A stretch of DNA of 36,286 bases. Source: Candidatus Omnitrophota bacterium. GTDB lineage: Bacteria; Omnitrophota; Omnitrophia; JAHJGZ01. The notes beneath the pieces are model-generated. The model was not told the DNA's origin. It saw nothing but the letters and a program-made list of their open reading frames with translations, and did no database searches. The DNA lies in the NCBI GenBank assembly GCA_018823795.1, contig JAHJGZ010000048.1, forward strand, positions 1-36,286. The letters run 5' to 3'. Shown here piece by piece: positions 1 through 8,025 of this stretch. How positions within the stretch are numbered: the stretch's first letter is position 1; every line of letters starts with the position of its first letter. The translations under genes and the position numbers were made by a program.

Positions 1-840
1 AAATATCATATACAAAAAAATTCAAATGCGACCATTTCCCGCGTACCGCTCAGCCGGGATTACATGCGATGGTCTGATGCCTTAACCTATCACTACCGGG
101 AGGCGTATAAAAGCGAATGCCGCGCGCAGTTAAACAGCCTCTATGTTGCGATGACACGGGCGCAATACGAATTGCATGGATTTGTCTTGAAGAAAAATAA
201 TGGGCGGGAATTGAACCGTATTCATATGCTTTTTCCGCCGGCCGTGCGGGCCATCGGCAAAAAAAGGAACTATCCCCTCGAGGGGGCGCCGCACAATACA
301 ACGCTTCTCCATCTTGAGCCGACGCCGTACCATTCATGGATGGAACTTTTGCGCGATGAATTTATTGACGCATCAGTGCTTCTCGGGCGTAAACATATTT
401 TGCACGGTAAGGTGTTACACGCGGCACTCGCCCATATCGGAAACCTTACGGGAAAAGACAAAGAAGCATCAATACAACACGCGCTCGATAGGGCACGTGC
501 CTACTATCCTTCAATACACGAATGGGCGCATGTAGAAACGGCTATCAGGAAGCTCCTCGATGATCCCCACCTTAAACAATTTTTTTATGTCGAGGGGGAC
601 GTGTTCCAGGAAAAAGAACTCGTCAGCAGCAGCGGCGCAACGAAGCGTGTCGACCGTCTTATTGTCACCGCAAGTGACGTCATTATCATCGATTATAAAA
701 GCCGCGAGGAGTCCAAAGAGTCGTACTACGAACAACTGCGGGAGTATGTGGCGCTTATGAAAGGGATATTCAAGAAACGGGTGGTCAAAGGCTTTTTGAT
801 ATTTTTAGACACGCTTCAGGCAGAAGAGGTGACGGAATGA
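1..840 (+). CDS. AddA/UvrD-type helicase-nuclease, C-terminal part (5' truncated by window edge)
   Basis: The reading frame is open from base 1, so the ATG at 64 in the ORF track is internal and the gene starts upstream of the window. The visible part begins near superfamily I helicase motif VI: 'LNSLYVAMTRAQYEL' matches the YVALTRA motif of UvrD/RecB/AddA. The C-terminal half has a PD-(D/E)XK nuclease core ('KRVDRLI', then 'VIIIDYKS') followed by 'YYEQLREYVALM', the usual nuclease helix of RecB/AddA proteins. Such proteins unwind and resect double-strand DNA ends during recombinational repair. The stop codon overlaps the start of the next gene by four bases (ATGA), and that gene looks like the AddB partner. 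The pair therefore probably forms an AddAB-type complex. The family is confident; the exact subgroup (AddA versus another UvrD-nuclease fusion) cannot be settled from 280 residues. Confidence 0.85.
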   Translation, partial: KYHIQKNSNATISRVPLSRDYMRWSDALTYHYREAYKSECRAQLNSLYVAMTRAQYELHGFVLKKNNGRELNRIHMLFPPAVRAIGKKRNYPLEGAPHNTTLLHLEPTPYHSWMELLRDEFIDASVLLGRKHILHGKVLHAALAHIGNLTGKDKEASIQHALDRARAYYPSIHEWAHVETAIRKLLDDPHLKQFFYVEGDVFQEKELVSSSGATKRVDRLIVTASDVIIIDYKSREESKESYYEQLREYVALMKGIFKKRVVKGFLIFLDTLQAEEVTE

Positions 841-3683
841 ATAAACGCCGGATCATTACCTATGCGTTAGAAGATGATTTTATCGGCAAACTCGCCGATT
901 TTATCGAGAGTGAGTTCATTAAAAAAGGAGCGGACCTTTCGCGTATCGCTATCGTCTTCGGAGGAAAACGGCCGTCGCTTTTTCTTAAACGGGAGCTTTC
1001 CCGGCGGATGAATACGAATTTTTTTCCGCCGCATTTTTTTACTGTCGATTCGTTTATTGATTATGTCTTGAATAAAAAAGACTCCGCCTCGACCGTATCC
1101 GAGATGGAGGCAGCGTATTACGTCTATACCGTTACAAAAAATAAGGCATCGGCACTCGCCCGGGGCCGAAACACGTTCTCTGATTTTCTTCCGTGGGCAT
1201 ATGAAATACTTTCGTTTATCGATCAACTGGACATGGAAGCTATCGATGATAAAAAATTAGCCGCTGCCGAAAGCAATGCGCGTATCGGCTATGATGTGCC
1301 TGACGAACTCAATAAGCTCCTGCGTCACATTACGGTGATCCGCGGCGAATATCACCGCCTGCTCCGCCAAAGGGGAAAACGTTCGCGTGGTTTACGATAT
1401 TGTGATGCGGCAGACGCGATCGATACGATCGATAGCAACGAATATGACCATATACTCTTTTGTAATCTCCTTTATCTTCACGAAACCGAGCGGAAAATAA
1501 TAAAGACGCTCTACGGGCGCGGGGCGACGTATCTTTTTTTTCAGGGAAACGCTTGCGAATGGAATACTCTTACATTGTGTTCTCAGATTTTTTCCGCGCC
1601 GATTGAACCGGAGAGTAAGTCAAGAAGGGGTGATCCTCAGGTTGAACTTCACGGCGGATTTGATGTTCATTCCCAAGTGAGCCTTATCGGTAAAATCCTG
1701 AAGGACGCGACGGACAATGAGGATACGGTCATCGTGCTTCCCAAAGCCGACGCCGTCATTCCGCTCGTCTCTGAAATAGCATCGCGTGAGAAAAATTTCA
1801 ACGTATCAATGGGGTATCCACTTCGAAAAAGTGCACTTTTTGCGCTCTTTAATCTTATTTTTAAGGCACAAAATACAACAAAAGGGAATACGTATTATGC
1901 AAAGGATTATCTTGCGGTGATACGTCATCCCCTTCTTAAAAATATGAAGATAGAAAATACACCAGCAGCTGTCATGCGTGTTCTTGTTCACAAAATTGAA
2001 GAAATTCTTCTTGGTATTGAGCCAAATGCGTTGGGTGGAACGCTTTTTATACGGCTTCATGATATAGAAAAGTCTAACGATTTATATACAGCAGCAGGTA
2101 ATACACTGAGTGCAATGGGTCATAGAAACATTTCCTCACAAACCTTACAATCAATTGTTGTGGCACTCCACGATATGTCTTTTGTGGTATGGGAAAGCAT
2201 CAATACGTTTTCTTCGTTTGCGTCGAGTTCTGAACTTTTTCTCAATCAGCTCATCAAAAAGTTGGATGAGCTTGATTTTGATAAATTGAATCTTAGTATC
2301 ATTGAAAAGATGTTTGGAATTATCGATGAATATCGAGCCGCAGAATATTGTAATGAACGATTTGAACGAGAAGAAATATTTTCAATTTATTTACAGCATC
2401 TTGAAAAAGAAAAAATACGCTTTCAAGGGTCGCCACTTAAGGGGTTGCAAATACTTGGCTTTCTTGAAACACGCTCCCTCAATTTTAATAAAGTTATTAT
2501 TATGGATATGAACGAAGGTGTTTTCCCCAATATAAGGCGGTACATGCCCCTTATTCCGCGTGACCTCATGATAGGACTTGGCCTCACACGCTTTCGTTAT
2601 GAGGAAGAAATCCAACATTATTATTTTATGAGACTCGTCCGTTCTGCAAGGGAAGTACATCTTGTCTATAACGGGAGCGAAGGGAAAGAAAAGAGCCGAT
2701 TTATTGAAGAACTTATCTGGGACAGAGAAAAGCGTGAAAATATACTTAAGCCTCTTGTTGAGAAAAAAGGATTTTACAAAGCAGACATGTTGCCAAAAAA
2801 AGAGGCAATAAGGAAAAAAGCCTATATTGTTAGTCACCTCAAGAACAATTTTACGTTTTCAGCATCATCCATTGATACCTATATTCATTGCCCTTTGCAG
2901 TTTTATTACAAATATGTGCTGCGTCTTCGAGAAAAGGAAGATTTTCTTGAAGATCTGGAGGCAGCGGATATCGGTACTTTCTTACATGATGTACTTGAGA
3001 TTGCCTTTACTCCATACATAGGGAAAAAACCAGTTATCGATAAGAAATTCCATAGTACTTTTACAAAATCATTCAATGAATATTTTGACAAGAAGATTGC
3101 CAAGAAAATGAAGTCGGATTCGTTTATGATTAAAGAAATCATGATCCGGCGTTTTAAAGAATTCTTCAAAAAAGAAAAAGAAAGAAACAGTCAGGAAGTG
3201 ATTGCGCTTGAGAAGCAATTCGATGAATCGCTGATGCTGGGTGAGTATACCGTGCCGTTTACTGCTAAAGTAGACCGAATCGACCGTTGTCATGATGGTT
3301 CAATTCTTATTATTGATTATAAATCTGGGACTACGGCTAAAATGATTCGCAAATTAAAAAATTTACGAGATGTTGATATCACTGACAGGAAAAAAATCGG
3401 TGAGGCAATACAGTCCTTTCAATTGCCACTTTACATTGAATTAGTAAAAAAACATTTCCCTGGCACTCCTATTGATGCAGTCCTTTATACGCTGCGTGAC
3501 AGCGCTCTTACCTCATATGCTGACAAGGTGGAGGAGTATCCGTTTAAAGAAAGTATGGCGATCTGTATGCGTGCCCTTAACACCATAATTGACGAGATCT
3601 ATAATCCTGCAATACCGTTTGCAGGGGATGATAGTGATGAACGTCAGTGTATGTATTGTCCTTTCAAGAACTTATGCAGCTAA
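837..3683 (+). CDS. AddB-like PD-(D/E)XK nuclease with Fe-S cluster cysteines
   Basis: This 948-aa protein has the layout of AddB. The N-terminal inactivated-helicase region contains 'IAIVFGGKRPSLFLKREL', which resembles the 'LVFPNRRAGLFLRRE' type seen in alphaproteobacterial and Bacteroidetes AddB and lacks a normal Walker A GxxGxGKT. A central segment has 'SLNFNKVIIMDMNEGVFP', typical of the family. The C-terminal nuclease starts at 'SASSIDTYIHCPLQFYYKY' (about residue 680) and has the catalytic 'VDRIDR' and 'LIIDYKSG' (D827 and K829). One cysteine before the nuclease and the terminal 'CMYCPFKNLC' match the four-cysteine iron-sulfur pattern of AddB nucleases. It would act with the upstream helicase in double-strand break end processing. 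Base composition changes within the gene: the first third is GC-rich like the preceding gene, and the rest is AT-rich. Confidence 0.85.
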   Translation: MNKRRIITYALEDDFIGKLADFIESEFIKKGADLSRIAIVFGGKRPSLFLKRELSRRMNTNFFPPHFFTVDSFIDYVLNKKDSASTVSEMEAAYYVYTVTKNKASALARGRNTFSDFLPWAYEILSFIDQLDMEAIDDKKLAAAESNARIGYDVPDELNKLLRHITVIRGEYHRLLRQRGKRSRGLRYCDAADAIDTIDSNEYDHILFCNLLYLHETERKIIKTLYGRGATYLFFQGNACEWNTLTLCSQIFSAPIEPESKSRRGDPQVELHGGFDVHSQVSLIGKILKDATDNEDTVIVLPKADAVIPLVSEIASREKNFNVSMGYPLRKSALFALFNLIFKAQNTTKGNTYYAKDYLAVIRHPLLKNMKIENTPAAVMRVLVHKIEEILLGIEPNALGGTLFIRLHDIEKSNDLYTAAGNTLSAMGHRNISSQTLQSIVVALHDMSFVVWESINTFSSFASSSELFLNQLIKKLDELDFDKLNLSIIEKMFGIIDEYRAAEYCNERFEREEIFSIYLQHLEKEKIRFQGSPLKGLQILGFLETRSLNFNKVIIMDMNEGVFPNIRRYMPLIPRDLMIGLGLTRFRYEEEIQHYYFMRLVRSAREVHLVYNGSEGKEKSRFIEELIWDREKRENILKPLVEKKGFYKADMLPKKEAIRKKAYIVSHLKNNFTFSASSIDTYIHCPLQFYYKYVLRLREKEDFLEDLEAADIGTFLHDVLEIAFTPYIGKKPVIDKKFHSTFTKSFNEYFDKKIAKKMKSDSFMIKEIMIRRFKEFFKKEKERNSQEVIALEKQFDESLMLGEYTVPFTAKVDRIDRCHDGSILIIDYKSGTTAKMIRKLKNLRDVDITDRKKIGEAIQSFQLPLYIELVKKHFPGTPIDAVLYTLRDSALTSYADKVEEYPFKESMAICMRALNTIIDEIYNPAIPFAGDDSDERQCMYCPFKNLCS

Positions 3684-3777
3684 ATTTTTTTTTACCGTTC
3701 CGTATAAAGCAAATCAGATTACCACTTTCCAACCGTAAAACATTGAAATTAAAAGAGTTGTGCACATTATATCTGCC

Positions 3778-3806
3778 TTGATTTCCATGGAAAATAAGCG
3801 TATAAT
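3778..3806 (+). promoter_or_regulatory. Sigma-70-type promoter for the gene at 3817
   Basis: TTGATT, a 17-base spacer, and a perfect TATAAT box. The -10 box ends only 10 bases before the ATG at 3817, so a transcript starting about 7 bases after it would have almost no 5' leader. The region 3684-3777 just upstream is AT-rich and holds no gene I can support. Confidence 0.55.
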
Positions 3807-3816
3807 TTTCTGAATA

Positions 3817-4668
3817 ATGAACACACAAAGAAAACAAGAAATTACATTTGTTGCCATTGTTACATTTGTTTTTATATTTTCTGCTATTTTAGTACATTTT
3901 ACAAAACCGAGCATACGCGTGGGGGACATCAAAGGTGCAAAGAGCGGTTCTAACGAGACAAAAAAATATAAAACGCAAATAGGTGCGTTAAAAAAATCTA
4001 AAACCCAAATCGATACCGTAGAAGTAAATGGAAAAAATGTTGTCTATACAGTTTTAAATAAAACTCAAAAAAATGCACCATCTACAGCACGTTTAAAGCA
4101 GGATATATGTATCCCTGGATATGTTAGCGAAGAAAGGGTCAACGAAATATTGCATGCAATGTATCAGTTGTTATTAAAACAAAGGGGTGGAATGAATAAC
4201 GCACGACCGAATGAAATCTACATTTTTGTGTATTCATCAGAACAAAAATATAACGCAGATAAAAGTGCTTGGAAATCTTCGCTCCAAAAACAATATGACC
4301 AGAAAGAACCCAAAGTCATTCTGAATGAACAGCCGTGGTTTCCATTTAGTATGCGACAGAGTAGACGATTTGGTTTGATAGAAGGGGTGAGGAAGGGAAT
4401 ATATCGGGCCATATTGCGATCGGAAGATTTTGCAATAGAGGTTGCTCAACGATTACACCCGTTAAATAACGTACAATTAAATACTCCACAGTTCGCTATA
4501 ATTTTAAAAAAGCAACAGAGCGTACAACGTGAAATTGTACAGGAGCGATTTAAAATTTTATCAAATATGTATAATCTTACGGCAGAACAATTGCAAGAGA
4601 TAGAGCTTGAAGGGATTAATAATCATTGGCTTGACAATTGGCTCGTAGATGAAAAGTCGGCGGCATGA
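3817..4668 (+). CDS. Membrane-anchored protein of unknown function
   Basis: A 283-aa protein that I do not recognise. After a short charged N-terminus there is one hydrophobic segment at about residues 10-28 ('TFVAIVTFVFIFSAILVHF'). It is followed by a Lys-rich linker and a mixed alpha/beta domain that would lie outside the membrane. The middle has 'NEIYIFVYSSEQKYNADKSAW' and 'VILNEQPWFPF', vaguely like small lipoprotein domains with a YIFVYSS-type strand (DUF4875-like), but that resemblance is weak. No Shine-Dalgarno sequence precedes the ATG, and a strong promoter lies immediately upstream, so translation may start near the 5' end of the message. There is no alternative ATG in the N-terminal part. 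It is probably the first gene of the small-gene run. Confidence 0.6.
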   Translation: MNTQRKQEITFVAIVTFVFIFSAILVHFTKPSIRVGDIKGAKSGSNETKKYKTQIGALKKSKTQIDTVEVNGKNVVYTVLNKTQKNAPSTARLKQDICIPGYVSEERVNEILHAMYQLLLKQRGGMNNARPNEIYIFVYSSEQKYNADKSAWKSSLQKQYDQKEPKVILNEQPWFPFSMRQSRRFGLIEGVRKGIYRAILRSEDFAIEVAQRLHPLNNVQLNTPQFAIILKKQQSVQREIVQERFKILSNMYNLTAEQLQEIELEGINNHWLDNWLVDEKSAA

Positions 4669-4729
4669 GGCGATACGAGCAGCTAGAGATGTGTACGCGT
4701 ATGTACGAATACACAAGAAAGCAGAGAGT

Positions 4730-5185
4730 ATGAAGAAAATATTCATAGCATTCATTATAATGAGTATAGTGTTGGGCGGGCTTGTTTCACCTGTGTATGC
4801 ATATGAGCGAATAAGAAAGGTGAGTACCAAAAAACCATATCAAGAAGTGCCGTCGCAAGCGATGCGGGTTGCGGTAAAAAAACATATAATTCAAAACAGT
4901 GTCAATGGTATCTTTAACCTCTATGATAAAGTTAATAAACAGACACGGGGGTTGCTGCTTTCAAAAATACAGCGGGATGTTGGTAAAGTGGGTGTTTTCT
5001 ATTACGTGCGCACGAATTTTCAAGATGTTAGAACAAAGGAATCAGTAGTAATCGATTTTGATATAGATACTCGTGCACAAATGGTCAAGATAACTTCAGT
5101 CCATATCTATAGTGTTAACGGTAAAATACGCTATACGTTTAGTAACCATGCCAATCGTGTGTATATGACGCAGCACAAAAGATAA
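4730..5185 (+). CDS. Secreted protein of unknown function
   Basis: The ORF track starts this frame at 4649, but the ATG at 4730 gives a classical signal peptide (MKKIF, then a run of hydrophobic residues, ending 'SPVYAYE') and avoids overlap with the preceding gene. The mature part is about 125 residues and basic, with beta-rich stretches such as 'VGVFYYVRTNF' and 'VVIDFDIDTRAQMVKITSV'. I recognise no family. The protein is probably exported to the periplasm. It sits between the membrane-anchored unknown and the EF-Tu-like mini-protein on the same strand. Confidence 0.6.
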   Translation: MKKIFIAFIIMSIVLGGLVSPVYAYERIRKVSTKKPYQEVPSQAMRVAVKKHIIQNSVNGIFNLYDKVNKQTRGLLLSKIQRDVGKVGVFYYVRTNFQDVRTKESVVIDFDIDTRAQMVKITSVHIYSVNGKIRYTFSNHANRVYMTQHKR

Positions 5186-5223
5186 GAAATGTTTTGTTGT
5201 AACTAATATGGAGGAGGTGGATA

Positions 5224-5475
5224 ATGGATGAAAAACTGATCGGGAAAATTAGTCACTATTTCGGGAAAATATCAGTAGCAATAATCGAATTGACCGATAC
5301 ACTTAAAATTGGTGATACTATACATATAAAAGGTGCCCATGACGATATGACGGAAGAAATAACATCAATGCAAATTGAGCATGAACCGGCACAGGAAGCA
5401 AAAGCAGGTGATTCTGTCGGTATCAAAGTGCCTGGCAAAATTCACGAAAATGATAAAGTATATAAAAAGAAATAA
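5224..5475 (+). CDS. Free-standing EF-Tu/IF-2 domain-2-like protein
   Basis: An 83-aa protein resembling the beta-barrel domain 2 of translational GTPases. 'IGKISHYFGKISVAIIEL' followed by 'LKIGDTIHIKG' and 'AKAGDSVGIKV' match the G.V.......V....L..GD.......... pattern with the GD...I...G and AG..VG....G turns of EF-Tu, IF-2 and SelB. It has no GTPase domain, so it cannot be an elongation factor itself. Proteins of this sort are usually annotated 'translation elongation factor-like protein'. The gene has a very strong ribosome binding site (GGAGGAGGTGG) 4 bases before the start, pointing to high expression. Function unknown; the fold assignment is fairly secure from motifs. Confidence 0.75.
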   Translation: MDEKLIGKISHYFGKISVAIIELTDTLKIGDTIHIKGAHDDMTEEITSMQIEHEPAQEAKAGDSVGIKVPGKIHENDKVYKKK

Positions 5476-5579
5476 GGCGAGACGTTCATAGGCGCAGTTC
5501 CTGCCGAGAGATAGTGAGCAAAAACATTGAGAGCATAGCCCACCGTAGAATATAAACATTAATGTTTTATGTGTGAAGT

Positions 5580-5675
5580 ATGTCTTTTCGTTGTCCTGTA
5601 TGTTGTGCAGTATATGCATTGTCACTATTTGATGAAAAGCAATCATTCGTCTGTTCATGTGGCGGACAGATTTAA
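5580..5675 (+). CDS. Zinc-ribbon-like mini-ORF, possibly the cut-off N-terminus of the next gene
   Basis: Too short for the ORF track. ATG at 5580 encodes 31 residues beginning 'MSFRCPVC' and ending 'FVCSCGGQI', i.e. a CxxC and a CxC pair about 17 residues apart, the spacing of a small zinc ribbon. It ends with TAA at 5673-5675. The next ORF (start 5694) is in the same frame, only six codons further on. Reading through the single TAA would give a continuous 127-residue zinc-ribbon plus helical protein. It could be a true small protein, a gene broken by a point mutation, or a sequence error at one base. Neither start has a strong ribosome binding site. Confidence 0.45.
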   Translation: MSFRCPVCCAVYALSLFDEKQSFVCSCGGQI

Positions 5676-5693
5676 CTTGATGAAGCAGAAGGC

Positions 5694-5963
5694 ATGAATC
5701 AACTGACTGATATTGTTCAATCATATGAAATATGTATTGAGAATGCAAAAATATCAAAAATTAAACAACTGTCTGATGAAATAGCTGTGCTCATAATTAA
5801 TACTGACGTGGAACACGTTGATGTTGATATCAAAAAAGAAAAATTGAAAAAAATAAGCAATCGATATTTTCCTGATAAAATGTATTTATACGATTTGCTT
5901 TATGAATCTCGTTTTAAGCGGCTATGGAAGCAATTTCGTTCCAAAAGAGAGGGCAGTCAATAA
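5694..5963 (+). CDS. Small helical protein of unknown function
   Basis: An 89-aa, mostly helical and charged protein ('DIKKEKLKKISNRYF', 'LYESRFKRLWKQF') with no recognised family and no membrane segment. Its ATG has a poor ribosome binding site. It is in frame with the zinc-ribbon-like ORF just upstream, so it may be the downstream part of an interrupted gene. Its stop overlaps the next start by one base (TAATG), which implies translational coupling to the Cys-cluster protein and supports it being expressed. Confidence 0.5.
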   Translation: MNQLTDIVQSYEICIENAKISKIKQLSDEIAVLIINTDVEHVDVDIKKEKLKKISNRYFPDKMYLYDLLYESRFKRLWKQFRSKREGSQ

Positions 5964-6247
5964 TGGATGATGAGGTGCGTTACGAGATATACCAACAAGA
6001 ACGGTTAGAACGGCGTGAAGTACTTTGTGGGCGTTGCGGTGAATGTTGCGGTGCTCATGATGGTGATCCATGTAGACAATTACGTTCTGATGAGAAGACG
6101 GGAAATTATTTTTGTGCAGATTACCAAAATAGACTTGGTGTACAAAAAACCAAGAGTGGTAAAAGTTTTACGTGTGTTACTATTGCAGAAAATTTTTACA
6201 AGGGTGCTCTTCGACCAGATTGTATGTATGTACGTTACTATAGATAA
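5963..6247 (+). CDS. Cysteine-cluster protein, YkgJ-like (putative metal binding)
   Basis: Start chosen at 5963 rather than 5924, because TAATG couples it to the preceding gene and avoids a 40-base overlap. The 94-aa protein has eight cysteines, with 'CGRCGECCG' at residues 22-30, then C37, C51, C71 and C87. This resembles the zinc- or iron-chelating YkgJ/UPF0153 cysteine cluster (CxxCGxCC...PC...C..Y..R...C). The '.. PDCMYVRYY' ending fits the same family. Such proteins are assumed to bind a metal ion, but no precise role is established. No signal peptide, so cytoplasmic. Confidence 0.6.
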   Translation: MDDEVRYEIYQQERLERREVLCGRCGECCGAHDGDPCRQLRSDEKTGNYFCADYQNRLGVQKTKSGKSFTCVTIAENFYKGALRPDCMYVRYYR

Positions 6248-6309
6248 AGAGCAGAAAATGAAGTACAATAATATAGAAAAAATGTATTAGCTTTAAGAAA
6301 GGATAGAGT

Positions 6310-7389
6310 ATGGACAATATGATTGATATAAAGGAGTTATTAAAGGCTGCGGTTGCAAAGAATGCATCGGATCTTCATCTTACCGTAGGTCGGCCACCGA
6401 CATTTCGCATTAACCGTAAGCTTGTTTCATCATCGTATCCGGTACTGAACGGTACAGATACCAAGCAGATGATATATAGTCTATTGAATGACGAACAGAA
6501 GAAGCGGTTTGAGCGGGAGTTGGAATTCGATTTTTCAATTGCCGTTGAAGGAGTTTCTCGTTTTAGAGTAAATATCCATATGCAGCGTGGTTCTATTGAG
6601 GCTGCATTCAGGACAATAGCACAACATATTAAAACATTTGATGAGATGCGTTTTCCAAAAGTAATGCGAGACCTTACATTAAAACAGAATGGATTAGTCT
6701 TAGTTACTGGTCCTACGGGAGTTGGGAAAACGACGACCTTGGCGGCTATGATCGATCTTATTAATAAAGAAAAAGAAAAGCTGATTGTTTGTATTGAAGA
6801 TCCGATTGAATATTTACATAAACATAATAAAAGTATAGTAAAGCAGCGTGAAATCGGTATCGATACCCATTCGTTTGCTAACGCATTAAAGTATAGCTTG
6901 CGGCAGGATCCAGATGTTATTTTAGTCGGTGAAATGCGAGATATAGAGACTATTTCTATAGCATTAACTGCTGCTGAAACTGGCCATTTGGTGTTGAGCA
7001 CACTCCATACTGCAAGTGCACCACAAACGGTTGATCGATTATTAGACGTATTTCCTCCTGAACAGCAAGAGCAGGTTAAGGTTCAACTCTCAAGTTGTAT
7101 ACAGGGAATTATAAGCCAAACGTTGTTGCCTCGATATGATGGAAGGGGGCTCGTTGCTGCATTTGAAATAATGATTGCGACTCCCTCAGTACGGAAACTT
7201 ATTAAAGAACGGAAGACAGAACAGCTCATGACGTGCATACAAACCGGTGGTGAATTTGGAATGATTTCTATGGATGCCGCTATAAAAGATCTCTATCATG
7301 ATGGTTTGATAGATCTTGCAACAACACGATTACATGTCAAAGATGCATCAGATATTAAGGGAATGGATGGTATGGAGGGGGTAGTTTAA
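6310..7389 (+). CDS. pilT: Type IV pilus retraction ATPase PilT
   Basis: 359 aa, the usual PilT length. The N-terminal domain starts 'LLKAAVAKNASDLHLTVGRP', the hallmark of PilT/PilU. Walker A is 'GPTGVGKTT'. The Asp box follows as 'CIEDPIEYLH', Walker B as 'DPDVILVGEMRD', and the His box as 'TGHLVLSTLHT'. The C-terminal 'TPSVRKLIKERKTEQL' corresponds to the AIRNLIRE retraction motif in altered form. PilT powers pilus retraction for twitching motility and DNA uptake, acting at the inner-membrane base of the machine. No other pilus gene is nearby. PilT and PilU cannot be told apart with certainty, though length and motifs favour PilT. A ribosome binding site (AAAGGA) lies before the ATG. Confidence 0.92.
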   Translation: MDNMIDIKELLKAAVAKNASDLHLTVGRPPTFRINRKLVSSSYPVLNGTDTKQMIYSLLNDEQKKRFERELEFDFSIAVEGVSRFRVNIHMQRGSIEAAFRTIAQHIKTFDEMRFPKVMRDLTLKQNGLVLVTGPTGVGKTTTLAAMIDLINKEKEKLIVCIEDPIEYLHKHNKSIVKQREIGIDTHSFANALKYSLRQDPDVILVGEMRDIETISIALTAAETGHLVLSTLHTASAPQTVDRLLDVFPPEQQEQVKVQLSSCIQGIISQTLLPRYDGRGLVAAFEIMIATPSVRKLIKERKTEQLMTCIQTGGEFGMISMDAAIKDLYHDGLIDLATTRLHVKDASDIKGMDGMEGVV

Positions 7390-7423
7390 TCGAAAGAGTT
7401 GATTTAAAAGAGAGAGTATAATA

Positions 7424-7981
7424 ATGTTATTGATGGATTATGTTACGGCGGGTATGGAGTGCTTAAGTCGGCATGAATATCAGCAAGCAATAGACTATTT
7501 CAAGAAAGTTATTGAATGCGATCAAAATTATGTGACGGCATATTATATTATTGGATTTGCTTATTATAAAGAAAAGAAATTTGAAGAAGCAATTTGCTAC
7601 CATACAAAAGCCATCAAACTTGATCCTGCTAATGCAATTGCGTATGGTAATTTAGGGCTTGTATATACGGCACAAGGTCATTACGAAAAAGCGGTTGACT
7701 GTTATGAACAAGCTATCAATTTGGATCCCGATTATACTGGTGCCTATGGTCACTTAGGACTGCTCTATCTGGCACGTGGTGAGGATGATAAAGCGTTAGC
7801 ATGTTATCAGAAAGGGATTGAGCTTGATCCTAATTATGCCCGTGCTCACTCAGGTCTCGGTCGCCTCTACGTTAAAAAAAATGATTTTGATAATACCGAA
7901 AAACAAATTTATAAACTGCGTGAACTGAGCGAATATGATTTAGCGGACGAGCTTGCAGAAGAATTGCAAATGCATACGTAA
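7424..7981 (+). CDS. TPR repeat protein
   Basis: 185 aa made almost entirely of tetratricopeptide repeats. Four clear 34-residue units carry the W/G/Y-A-P spacing, for example 'AYYIIGFAYYKEKKFEEAI', 'AYGNLGLVYTAQGHYEKAV', 'AYGHLGLLYLARGEDDKAL' and 'AHSGLGRLYVKKNDF'. There is no signal peptide or membrane helix, so it is probably a cytoplasmic protein-protein scaffold. It follows pilT by 34 bases and is probably co-transcribed. TPR proteins of this kind often serve pilus assembly, but nothing in the sequence names the partner. Confidence 0.85.
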   Translation: MLLMDYVTAGMECLSRHEYQQAIDYFKKVIECDQNYVTAYYIIGFAYYKEKKFEEAICYHTKAIKLDPANAIAYGNLGLVYTAQGHYEKAVDCYEQAINLDPDYTGAYGHLGLLYLARGEDDKALACYQKGIELDPNYARAHSGLGRLYVKKNDFDNTEKQIYKLRELSEYDLADELAEELQMHT

Positions 7982-8025
7982 CAATTGTAACGAGAACATT
8001 GATTATTTCTAAAAGGAGGGATAAT

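Noticed and set aside
2391-2837. 148-aa minus-strand ORF
   Set aside because: Opposite the AddB-like gene in an AT-rich part; the composition (runs of Phe and Lys) is typical of shadow frames.
5554-5567. 14-bp palindrome AAACATTAATGTTT
   Set aside because: Short and AT-only apart from two C/G pairs, with no T-run and no second copy; likely chance in AT-rich DNA.
6375-7001. 208-aa minus-strand ORF
   Set aside because: Antisense to the pilT ATPase core; no recognisable domain and no ribosome binding site context.
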